Source: an uncultured Lachnospiraceae bacterium (GTDB lineage: Bacteria > Bacillota > Clostridia > Lachnospirales > Lachnospiraceae). Taken from it: a stretch of DNA of 8,355 nucleotides. Below are positions 1 to 6,016 of the stretch, in pieces. A program made the translations under genes and the position numbers. Each line of letters opens with the position of its first letter. Within the stretch, counting starts at the first letter, position 1. The stretch spans positions 362 to 8,716 of the forward strand of contig CAJTVD010000108.1 in the NCBI GenBank assembly GCA_910579495.1, read 5' to 3'. Under the pieces are notes generated by a model. It had not been told where the DNA came from. It worked only from the letters and a program-made list of their open reading frames with translations, and did no database searches.

Positions 1-838
1 AATATTCAAATTCAAAAGAAGCCCTGTCTGTTTCAAAAGCAAACAGGGCAGCGCCTTCTTTGCGGAAGCTGTAGAAAACCCGGCAGGAGGCACTTTCGTG
101 AATTGTCCTTACCATATCTCCCCTTACCGGGGCCTTTAAGGGCCGTCCTGATGCCTCCATCAGCCAGACATCCAATTCCATATTGCCCTGTATAACCCGG
201 ATGCTTTTCTTTTGGCCCCTGATAACCCGGGCTCCCAGATAAGTGGCAATCCTGTACTCTTTCCCCTGCCATAATACCGCGCCTATGATACCCGTAAAGT
301 GAATGCCTGCCATGGGAATATCCGCCACTGACAGCATTAAAGCCCCTCCCGGAAAACAGCACTGGGTCCATATATACTCTTTGGGAAACGACCGCCCCCT
401 GTCCCCTTCCCAATATCCCCAGGCATCCCGGAAAGAATAATTTTGCCCATTGATACATATACTTCCCCTAACCGGATGCTTCATGCTCCATACGCTATGG
501 CGGCATTCCATAAATGGCACCAGCGCGAACGACCCCATAATATCATATTTCAACGGAAAAAGAGGGCCAAAATCCAGTTTCCCTTTAATGGTTAGCTGCG
601 GTGTGTGGATTGCCAGATAAATGCCTTTTTCACCAAACCGGTTATCCCCGATGGAAATACCCCCCTTTGTCTGTTGGAATGAACCTGCCGGGAACATAAC
701 TGTCCAGGCATCACTGTCTGTGATAACCTGGACAGAACAAGTACGTTTCTTCCTTGTGCTATGAATGGCAGGTATTACCGCTAAGGTCTGTGTATCAGAT
801 TGGCATTTCAGATACCAGCCATAAAAGTAATTATACAT
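1..838 (-). CDS. Tocopherol cyclase family protein, 3' end outside window
   Basis: The frame is open for 279 codons from ATG at 838-836 to the left edge. GGAGA at 846-850 lies 7 bases upstream of the ATG. The protein fits the tocopherol-cyclase-like family (Pfam Tocopherol_cycl). Near the N-terminus is YGWYLKCQ (about residues 6-13). The family core follows: IMGSFALVPFMECRHS (100-115), ICING (127-131), GYWEGDRGRSFPKEYIWTQC (141-160), MLSVADIP (168-175) and RIATYLGA (196-203), with HESASCRVF near the end. The usual GYIEKDWGRSFP motif appears here with Gly and Arg replacing Lys and Trp. Plant members close the chromanol ring of vitamin E. Bacterial members of Clostridia have no established reaction, so the substrate is unknown. 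No signal peptide or membrane segment is seen, so it is probably cytoplasmic. By length and motif content only a few C-terminal residues should be missing. Family assignment is firm; the enzymatic role is not. Confidence 0.85.
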   Translation of the reverse strand, partial: MYNYFYGWYLKCQSDTQTLAVIPAIHSTRKKRTCSVQVITDSDAWTVMFPAGSFQQTKGGISIGDNRFGEKGIYLAIHTPQLTIKGKLDFGPLFPLKYDIMGSFALVPFMECRHSVWSMKHPVRGSICINGQNYSFRDAWGYWEGDRGRSFPKEYIWTQCCFPGGALMLSVADIPMAGIHFTGIIGAVLWQGKEYRIATYLGARVIRGQKKSIRVIQGNMELDVWLMEASGRPLKAPVRGDMVRTIHESASCRVFYSFRKEGAALFAFETDRASFEFEY

Positions 839-973
839 ATGCTTATCTCCATAAAAAATAAAGCTTATTTTTCCACAGATCAGCCTTATTTATTCATCCA
901 TCCAAGGAATTGGCCGTCCTTTTGCCACGGCTGTCCCACAAAGGCTTTTTTACTTTCCAATGCCCACTTTTAA

Positions 974-1195
974 GAGTATAATAAAAAAAACCGGGAGTTC
1001 TTTGAGGTTTTTGATGTTATCTATTCTTCTTTAACTTTTATGCATATCAAGGAAAAGCAGAAAGCCATAAACAAAGTGGCGGCCCTGCCAAAAGACGATG
1101 GCAAGTTCACTTTGACAATAGATAAAAACCAAGACGGGTTTATTGATACTGAAACAAAAAAATCACAGTATTCCCAAATACGCCTGGAGAAATAA
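974..1195 (+). pseudogene. Orphan C-terminal fragment with an EF-hand/dockerin-like calcium loop
   Basis: A frame opens after a TAA at 971-973 and runs 73 codons to TAA at 1193-1195. It contains DKNQDGFID (about residues 50-58), which matches the DxNxDGxID calcium loop of EF-hands and dockerins. The hydrophilic, Lys-rich composition looks like real protein. The only in-frame ATG is at 1040 and has no ribosome binding site, and nothing recognisable precedes the fragment. I read it as the 3' end of a lost gene on the plus strand, opposite to its neighbours. The parent family is not identified. It could also be a chance open frame, but the calcium-loop match argues mildly against that. Confidence 0.4.
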
Positions 1196-1261
1196 AATCT
1201 TATGCCGCAAAAATTCTACAAAGATACATTCGGGTTAGACATCTCTCACTGAATCTTATGC

Positions 1262-1303
1262 AGAAACACCTTCCAAGCTTGATAAAGTTTTGCAGGTGTT
1301 TCT
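1262..1303. repeat. 10-bp perfect inverted repeat (hairpin)
   Basis: AGAAACACCT at 1262-1271 is the exact reverse complement of AGGTGTTTCT at 1294-1303, with a 22-base loop. No T-run follows on either strand, so it is not a standard intrinsic terminator. It lies between the orphan plus-strand fragment and the end of the XRE gene, 21 bases from a second hairpin. Confidence 0.5.
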
Positions 1304-1323
1304 CCGCTATTATGTATGTAAGC

Positions 1324-1357
1324 CCGCAAGGCAGAGATCCTGCCCTGCGGTATTTTT
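1324..1357 (+). terminator. Possible intrinsic terminator after the plus-strand fragment
   Basis: CCGCAAGGCAG (1324-1334) and CTGCCCTGCGG (1340-1350) form an 11-bp stem with one A-C mismatch and a 5-base loop, followed by TATTTTT. It is oriented to end plus-strand transcripts coming from 974-1195. Read on the minus strand the mismatch becomes a G-U pair, but there is no T-run there. It may also help end XRE transcripts. Confidence 0.4.
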
Positions 1358-1415
1358 CCATGTTTAAGCTTGCCTGTTGGAAGTTGATTGGTGCCTTGGT
1401 TTTTCTTCCCCTCAA

Positions 1416-1841
1416 TTAATAGCCACGCCAAAATATATTGGATTCCGGATAAATAAAATGCAGTATAAGTGAAATTATCACAACCAAACATAAAAAGATA
1501 CAACTGCCCACTATAAACCACTTTATCCCTTTTATAGCGTACTTCAATGTTTTATTTTGGAAAACCGAATCCATATCCTGGGAAACCCGATATATGGAAT
1601 CTATTTTCTCATTTGTAAACGAAGATTCCCTCACCTCCTGCACATCAACGTCTTTCACAAGTTCATCCAAAGCCATATCAAAGAAATCACTCAGCATTAC
1701 TAATCTGGTAAAGTCTGGATATGATTGTCCTGTCTCCCATTTTGAAACTGTCTGTCTTGATACCTGCATTTCCATTCCCAATTCCTCTTGGGAAAGTCCC
1801 TTTTCTTTTCTTAATTTTAAAAGTTTTTCATTAAATTTCAT
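1416..1841 (-). CDS. XRE-family transcriptional regulator with C-terminal membrane anchor
   Basis: The 141-residue protein starts at ATG 1841, chosen because AGGAGG (1851-1856) lies 9 bases upstream. A longer frame to 1892 would put that site inside the coding region. Residues 4-58 form a Cro/C1-type helix-turn-helix, with the recognition-helix pattern LSQEEL...VSRQTVSKWETG typical of HTH_3. A charged linker follows, then a strongly hydrophobic segment at about 108-130 that should be one transmembrane helix, leaving a short tail. Clostridial regulators of this layout are common and usually control adjacent genes or themselves; the target here is not evident. The genes on both sides are separated by long gaps or terminators, so it is probably monocistronic. 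DNA-binding function is well supported. The ligand and membrane role are inference. Confidence 0.85.
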   Translation of the reverse strand: MKFNEKLLKLRKEKGLSQEELGMEMQVSRQTVSKWETGQSYPDFTRLVMLSDFFDMALDELVKDVDVQEVRESSFTNEKIDSIYRVSQDMDSVFQNKTLKYAIKGIKWFIVGSCIFLCLVVIISLILHFIYPESNIFWRGY

Positions 1842-1901
1842 TTCATGCTGCCTCCTTTTTTTCAGCCTACAACAAAATTTATTTAGCTTCAAGCAATTGA
1901 G

Positions 1902-1963
1902 TTTGTCAATTTGTCAATAATAGCACACATTTCACAAGTCCCTGAATTTTAACATTGTGTTAA
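1902..1963 (-). promoter_or_regulatory. Probable promoter and operator-like repeats for the XRE gene
   Basis: On the minus strand TGCTATTAT (1925-1917) is a good extended -10 element (TATTAT with TGn). No convincing -35 is present, which is tolerated with an extended -10. Overlapping and just downstream is a tandem 8-bp direct repeat, TTTGTCAA twice (1902-1909 and 1910-1917). Upstream is the inverted repeat TTAACA-TTG-TGTTAA (1949-1963). Such repeats around a promoter would suit autoregulation by the XRE protein. That is inference from position. Confidence 0.4.
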
Positions 1964-2041
1964 CGGCCTATAACATGCCTTACATACATCCCGCTTTTCT
2001 TTTATTTGCAATTTAAACATTGTATTTAATTGTGCATTTTA

Positions 2042-2077
2042 CCGCTGGCTTGTTTGTAACAGTTGCCCGCTGGCTTG
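2042..2077. repeat. Short direct repeat, 11 bp
   Basis: CCGCTGGCTTG occurs at 2042-2052 and again at 2067-2077, with starts 25 bases apart, just beyond the minus-strand terminator. No function is evident. Confidence 0.4.
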
Positions 2078-2093
2078 GCCCGTTGCAACACGC

Positions 2094-2132
2094 AAAAAAG
2101 CCGCTTACCCTTAAAATCCATAAGAATAAGCG
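2094..2132 (-). terminator. Intrinsic terminator, minus strand
   Basis: Read on the minus strand, CGCTTATTCTTA pairs with TAAGGGTAAGCG over 12 continuous pairs (two G-U) around a 7-base loop, then GC and six T residues (2099-2094). On the plus strand the same stem would carry two C-A mismatches, so the minus direction is favoured. It lies about 260 bases past the stop of the 379-residue unknown gene and separates it from the XRE gene. Confidence 0.7.
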
Positions 2133-2160
2133 TCTTCATGGTGATGTGCCTAAGGCCATG

Positions 2161-2397
2161 TTATATTAGTTTGCAAATAACCTTCCTGCCCATAAGGATT
2201 TTTACTTTATGTACCTTCGCCTGCCCGCATCCTGTCCATTGCAGGCCCAAACCATTCGGAGGGCATATGAGATTGATGCAGGCCGGATTCCCGAAATCCA
2301 ATAACCAGTTAAGCGCATCATTTGTCCTATTAATCCTCCTGTAATCTGCAGGAAATTTCTTTACATCCGCAATAGATAGACATTTTTCCCCTACTTT
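2161..2397 (-). other. Orphan open frame without start codon, possible gene remnant
   Basis: A 78-codon frame overlaps the last bases of the upstream gene and ends at TAA 2163-2161, just before the terminator. It has no ATG, GTG or TTG near its beginning; the first ATG is about 15 codons from the end. The predicted peptide (for example NDALNWLLDFGNPACINL in its middle) looks protein-like but I recognise no family. It may be the tail of a lost gene that once used the terminator downstream, or simply a chance frame. Confidence 0.25.
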
Positions 2398-3530
2398 TTA
2401 TTTCCCAGTTCCATCAACTTCAGGTAATGGGGGATATCCTCTGTTACAGGATGTATCCTAAAAGGAGCACCGCAGCATCCGCAATGCCATTTTTCTTCCT
2501 GTCCAAACACATATTTTACTCCGAACCTACAGGTGCCGTTCCTGCGGTTCTGGCACCCGGTATCACTGCAGCGGAACATCTCCGCTATCCTTTCGGGACA
2601 TTCACCTAAATAATCCAGGCATTTCTGGGCATTCCGGATTCGCAGTTCCAGATACAAATTTCCCATATCAGAGGCCAGTGCATAATCATAGGCTGAGGAT
2701 TTTCTGCAAAAATACCGGACAGAAGGGCCCTCATTTGCATCTCCCTTCCTCCTTACAGCTCCATACCCCGTGAGGATTTCATCCAAAGCCCCCACCACCT
2801 CCCGGTCCGCCTTATCGTGCATTTTATCAGCCACATAATCACAGCCCCCTGCAACATTGCATGTATGCAAATCCTCAGCCAATATTTTATGATTCCAGCC
2901 AATAAACGCATTGCTGAACGCTGCCATATTGGAATAATAATTCTTTACATCTTTGAGCTGTGTATTTTTTACCTTTTGGGCAACGGCAAAAAGGACTGCC
3001 AAAACATTCCGGTTATCAGGATAATCAATTTCCAGATAATTTCCCGAGGACAATTGATACTTTTTTATGCCGCCAAATACAAAGCCATAATCACACAAAG
3101 CTTCTAACAGGAAATTCGTCCTTTTGGCCTTATTTATTTTTCTGACCTGCGCCGTATCTGCCAAAAACACAGTTCCCTGAAAGCTGCCGCACGCAAACAG
3201 CCAAAACAGGAAGTAAAACAACTGCCAGGGCGCGCTCCTTACCGCTCTTGCCTGACTGGAAAAATAATCATATTCCTCCGCCTGATATAACGGCAAACCG
3301 AATTTTTGCGGGGTGTCCGCCATATCAGTATACATCTGGTAAAATAGTTCTCCTATCTCCCGGAACGCACTCTCAAACGCCCCATAAGAAATCCCTTGTA
3401 AAAAATCAGGATGTATTTCCAATTTTTCCGGGATGTCAACCAATTCATTGCGGCGTATCAAAGCCCATTTGCTAATCAAAAGTTCTTCCTTGTTCGCAAT
3501 TGTTAAATTAAGCCCTTGTGCATGACCCAT
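2391..3530 (-). CDS. Conserved protein of unknown function with C-terminal cysteine cluster (379 aa)
   Basis: ATG at 3530 is the preferred start: GAGG (3538-3541) lies 7 bases upstream, and the sequence MGHAQGLNL onward looks like a natural N-terminus. A GTG 42 bases further upstream is possible but has no ribosome binding site. The protein is intact, acidic/aromatic and probably cytoplasmic. The C-terminus carries a cysteine cluster, CSDTGCQNRRNGTC (321-334) and CGCC (350-353), that could bind zinc or an Fe-S cluster. The ending IPHYLKLMELG is characteristic of proteins I associate with Clostridia, but I know no assigned function. The start codon lies 1 base after the stop of a GyrI-like effector-domain fragment. 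The gene may therefore once have been translationally coupled to a small-molecule-responsive regulator. Reality of the gene is well supported; function is unknown. Confidence 0.8.
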   Translation of the reverse strand: MGHAQGLNLTIANKEELLISKWALIRRNELVDIPEKLEIHPDFLQGISYGAFESAFREIGELFYQMYTDMADTPQKFGLPLYQAEEYDYFSSQARAVRSAPWQLFYFLFWLFACGSFQGTVFLADTAQVRKINKAKRTNFLLEALCDYGFVFGGIKKYQLSSGNYLEIDYPDNRNVLAVLFAVAQKVKNTQLKDVKNYYSNMAAFSNAFIGWNHKILAEDLHTCNVAGGCDYVADKMHDKADREVVGALDEILTGYGAVRRKGDANEGPSVRYFCRKSSAYDYALASDMGNLYLELRIRNAQKCLDYLGECPERIAEMFRCSDTGCQNRRNGTCRFGVKYVFGQEEKWHCGCCGAPFRIHPVTEDIPHYLKLMELGNKK

Positions 3531-3531
3531 C

Positions 3532-3795
3532 TTACTGCCTCGCGTTAATAATGCTTGATTGTTCCTGCCCACGGATTCTTATGGGTACATATATATCCAT
3601 TTGGCCATAACTTAACGCATTTTTAATCTCATCTGTGAGATTAACCATATGCCCCATCATCCTGCGCCCCTTTCGTTCGTCAAGTTCAAATCCACTGTTT
3701 TCGATCCACTTTAAAATGCCTGAATAAACTCTGCCGCCCATATCCAGACAGCCCTCATATCTTCCTCAAACCAGAGAAAATCCGGAGCGCAGTCT
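3532..3795 (-). pseudogene. GyrI-like effector-binding domain, C-terminal fragment
   Basis: The frame ending at TAA 3534-3532 contains GRYEGCLDMGG, VYSGILKWIENSGFEL and MDIYVPI. This is the usual C-terminal half of GyrI-like small-molecule binding domains: a GxYE turn, a helix with a WIE.NGYE-type ending, then a final strand ending in Y.PI. Such domains occur alone or fused to AraC or MerR regulators. The frame is broken by an in-frame TGA a few codons before GRYEG, and the N-terminal half and any DNA-binding domain are missing. A 69-codon open piece from ATG 3741 remains, but it begins inside the domain without a convincing ribosome binding site. The following unknown gene starts 1 base after this stop. 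Domain assignment is by pattern and moderately sure. Confidence 0.55.
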
Positions 3796-3797
3796 CT

Positions 3798-3911
3798 TCA
3801 TCTATATCTTTCCTTTGCCTCCACCTCGCTGGCGGTGCCCCTTCCCCAACAGCCATATGCGTAGTGATACGCAATTTCTAAACTTCTTAAACTCTTTGGT
3901 CCTCTTGCCTC
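3798..3911 (-). pseudogene. Fragment resembling a GNAT acetyltransferase C-terminus
   Basis: A 38-codon frame bounded by TAG upstream and TGA at 3800-3798 holds LEIAYHYAYGCWGRGTASEV. This resembles the motif A region of RimJ/RimL-like GNAT acetyltransferases (EIGYxLxPxYWGKGYATEA). No start codon, ribosome binding site or remaining domain is present. It sits between the nitroreductase stop and the GyrI-like fragment. I take it as a short relic, likely joined to its neighbours by deletion. The match is short, so chance resemblance is possible. Confidence 0.35.
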
Positions 3912-3924
3912 ATCGCCCTATGGC

Positions 3925-4431
3925 CTATCTATAAGATACATATTCTTCCAAATTGCGCCTCTTTAAGTGATCTTTGGAAGGTTCCGCATCCGAATAGCCC
4001 ATAATTAAGATGGCAACTGGTTCCACATTGTCAGGCAGCCCAAACTCAACCCGAACTGCTTCCGGGATGAAATACATGATCCACGTAGAACCGATGCCTA
4101 AATCCGACGCCTCCAGCATCATGTGTGTGGCGACAATACTTGCGTCGATATCGCCACTGTGTTTATGGTCATAACCACGCTCCCAGCATTTTTCCTTATC
4201 ATAACAAACAATAAATGCCAGCGGTGCATTATAATGGCACTCGGTACATTTTTTTAATGTTTCAAGTCCCTGCGGGGAGTGAACTACGATGACTTTCTGC
4301 GGCTGGTTATTATGGGCGGTGGGCGCAGCATTTCCCGCCATGAGAATCTGATCTATTATTGCCTTTGGAATAGGTATCTGCCTGAAATTACGCACAGAAT
4401 ACCGTTTTACTGCTAATTCCTGAAAATTCAT
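3925..4431 (-). CDS. Small nitroreductase family protein (FMN-dependent oxidoreductase)
   Basis: The 168-residue protein starts at ATG 4431, with AGGAG (4442-4446) about 10 bases upstream. RYSVRNF (10-16) is the N-terminal FMN-phosphate-binding motif. AAPTAHNNQP (35-44) is the family PSxxNxQP region. DASIVATHMMLEASDLGIGSTWI (96-118, in two parts: the helix and the GIGSTWI loop) closes the flavin site. Length is normal for the compact class of the family. Members are cytoplasmic homodimers that reduce nitroaromatics, quinones or other acceptors with NAD(P)H; the natural substrate cannot be told from sequence. The gene looks intact although its neighbours on both sides are broken, which suggests it may still be under selection or was recently acquired. 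Transcription probably comes from further right on the minus strand. Confidence 0.85.
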   Translation of the reverse strand: MNFQELAVKRYSVRNFRQIPIPKAIIDQILMAGNAAPTAHNNQPQKVIVVHSPQGLETLKKCTECHYNAPLAFIVCYDKEKCWERGYDHKHSGDIDASIVATHMMLEASDLGIGSTWIMYFIPEAVRVEFGLPDNVEPVAILIMGYSDAEPSKDHLKRRNLEEYVSYR

Positions 4432-4458
4432 TTATAAATCTCTCCTTTCCTTACCCTT

Positions 4459-4865
4459 TCAAAGTGTACTGTTTGCCACGAAGGCCTCATATGCCCTGAT
4501 CCCCCTGTCCCTCATATTAAAATCGCAAATACCGCTATTGATTAACCGAATGGGATAAAACATAGCCTCAGCAATTGATATTCTATAGTCATCCATGAAC
4601 ATCTCATAGGAATATCCTTTCACATTCTGGCATAAGCACTGGTAATAATGTTCAAGAAGCGGTTTTGAACGCTCTTTATCCGGCTCAATATGGAGAGCCA
4701 TGAGCATTGCCAGGTCTTCCGTACATAGCCCCGCACGGACAGCTTCCTAGGTTCTGGCTTTGGAATCGGGATAGAAAGCCCTAAAGCTTCCAGGGATTCA
4801 AATACATTTTCCAAAGTATGTATCCAAAAATCATCATCTAATCTGGCAGGGGCAATACCAGACAC
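4459..4865 (-). pseudogene. APH-like phosphotransferase remnant, catalytic centre deleted
   Basis: Two minus-strand frames join near 4747-4750. The first (from GTG 4865) reads RLDDDFWIHTLENVFESLEA, like the lobe before the catalytic loop in aminoglycoside/ecdysteroid-type kinases. The second, open from 4746 to TGA 4461-4459, reads GLCTEDLAMLMALHIEP, then HYYQCL, DDYRISIAEAMFYPIRLI and ends in RDRGIRAYEAFVAN, the usual C-terminal helices of that family. The HGDxxxxN catalytic loop and the metal-binding Asp region that should lie between are absent. About 80-100 residues are therefore missing, and the reading frame changes at the join (in-frame TAG at 4749-4747). The N-terminal lobe is missing too. 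The gene cannot make an active kinase. The original substrate is unknown. It ends 27 bases before the nitroreductase start. Confidence 0.6.
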
Positions 4866-5237
4866 TTTACGTCACGCCGAATTTAAATCATTCATCCAAA
4901 ATCACGAAGCAATTATATATCTGTTAGCCCATTTCAATCAAAAAAATTTAACTATATCTTGCTGAAAAGGTATTATCGTTGTGTAAATCTTCTTAAGTTT
5001 CCCTTCAACACAAACCACCTGCAAGGATTTCGTCTTATCAATAACTTTCTCAGAAAATATCATAGCTATATACTGTATAAACAGCCGTCCTTGATCGCAG
5101 ATGAATATATACTTATCCAAATAGGAGGGATATGCCTATCGCTTTAGACAGCAGTACCATGTTCATCAACCAATCTTGCTACCTTGGAAAAATTCTGGTT
5201 TGCTTCTGTTTTTTATATCAGACTCTTTTTGTTACAT
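4866..5237. other. Gap with no supportable gene
   Basis: This AT-rich stretch lies between the phosphotransferase remnant and the truncated recombinase. A 60-codon minus frame (4938-5120) begins only at TTG with no ribosome binding site. A plus frame from ATG 5132 follows AGGAGG, but with only 3 bases of spacing, and its downstream part runs antisense to the recombinase remnant. I recognise no protein family, terminator or RNA gene here. It is probably decayed DNA left between the two remnants. Confidence 0.4.
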
Positions 5238-5408
5238 CTACACCATTTCTACACCAGAATCAGCAGCCGGAAAACGTTGGGCACAGAAACGGTCAAACTG
5301 CCTCATCCGGACATGGTACGAGCTTTCGGAATAACCAATGGAACATTTAAACTGTATGTATTTCTCGATGTACCGTGCAAAATTACTGATATGAGCCGTC
5401 CTGTTCAC
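5238..5408 (-). pseudogene. Tyrosine recombinase (second gene of a RIT-like trio), truncated to its N-terminus
   Basis: A GTG start at 5408 with GGAGGT (5415-5420) 6 bases upstream opens a 56-residue frame that ends at TAG 5240-5238. It reads ISNFARYIEKYIQFKCSIGY, then ESSYHVRMRQFDRFCAQRFP. That is the N-terminal SAM-like core-binding start typical of clostridial tyrosine recombinases (YI..Y...K..LGY......L..FD.FC...FP). The catalytic domain is entirely lost. The GTG overlaps the stop of the preceding recombinase by GTGA, the arrangement of successive genes in recombinase-in-trio and Tn554-like elements. No third recombinase is found to the left, so the remnant was cut short near 5238. Confidence 0.65.
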
Positions 5409-5681
5409 TGATACACCTCCGATCTCAGGGGGGCATAAGTGAAGTCCAGCGAACACTCACGCAGGATCTCAGGGGCGAGCGGGAGATACCGTTTCAGTAC
5501 GGTCACATTGCCCAAGTATCTGTGAAATCATCTGGGCATCTGCGGAAGATTCCATAAGCCACTTGCCCACGGTCCGACGGAATGCGTGGAATGATTTTCC
5601 ATCCCAGGCTTCCTTGTCCTGCAGGCATTAACATGGCGGTTGAAGATGTGTGGTGTTAGTATATAAGTGTGGACAGGAAAA

Positions 5682-5729
5682 GTTGAACAACCTATACTAT
5701 CAAGTGAAAGGACAAAGGAGATGTTCAAC
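5682..5729 (+). promoter_or_regulatory. Inverted repeat around the orfA ribosome binding site
   Basis: GTTGAACA (5682-5689) and TGTTCAAC (5722-5729) are exact reverse complements. The second arm ends directly before the orfA ATG, and the loop contains AGGAG (5716-5720). In a transcript starting outside the element this stem could reduce translation initiation. That is inference from position. Confidence 0.35.
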
Positions 5730-6008
5730 ATGGCAAAAAACCAAAAATCCTACACTCCGGAATTCAAGCAGCAGATCGTGGACCTGTACAATGCCGGAGG
5801 AACCTCGTACCCTCAACTGGAACGTGAATATGGCGTAAACCGGAGTACTATTAGCGGCTGGGTAAGACAGCTCTCTCCCATGAAAGTATCAGATGATGAG
5901 ATTGTCACCCTTAAGGAGTATAAGGCCCTCCAGAAAGAAAACCAGCGCCTTAAAACCGGAAACGAAATATTAAAGAAAGCGGCTACCATATCCGCAAAAG
6001 AACAATAG
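5730..6008 (+). CDS. IS3-family transposase OrfA
   Basis: The 92-residue protein starts at ATG 5730, with AGGAG 9 bases upstream. An in-frame ATG at 5721 touches the ribosome binding site and is unlikely. Residues about 5-55 form the family helix-turn-helix: YTPEFKQQIVDLY, then YPQLEREYGVNRSTISGWV. A Leu-rich coiled-coil follows (LKEYKALQKENQRLKTGNEI), ending LKKAATISAKEQ. OrfA binds the inverted repeats and is normally joined to OrfB by -1 frameshifting. AAAAG at 5996-6000 is a weak candidate slip site close to the TAG stop. The frame is intact, but the partner protein has lost a catalytic residue. Confidence 0.85.
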   Translation: MAKNQKSYTPEFKQQIVDLYNAGGTSYPQLEREYGVNRSTISGWVRQLSPMKVSDDEIVTLKEYKALQKENQRLKTGNEILKKAATISAKEQ

Positions 6009-6016
6009 CCGGGATT

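Noticed and set aside
33..458. 141-codon minus frame
   Set aside because: It lies in a different frame from the clear tocopherol-cyclase-like protein (1-838), which covers it fully and carries recognisable motifs.
1246..1521. 91-codon minus frame overlapping the XRE gene
   Set aside because: Its first part is out of frame with the well-supported XRE gene. The remainder has no recognisable domain or ribosome binding site.
2063..2344. 93-codon plus frame
   Set aside because: It crosses the minus-strand terminator stem, has no ribosome binding site, and its composition is that of an antisense shadow.
4938..5120. 60-codon minus frame
   Set aside because: It begins at TTG without a ribosome binding site and matches no family I know. 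A remnant remains possible but unsupported.
5132..5350. 72-codon plus frame preceded by AGGAGG
   Set aside because: The spacing to the ATG is only 3 bases and the second half is antisense to the truncated recombinase; no known family.
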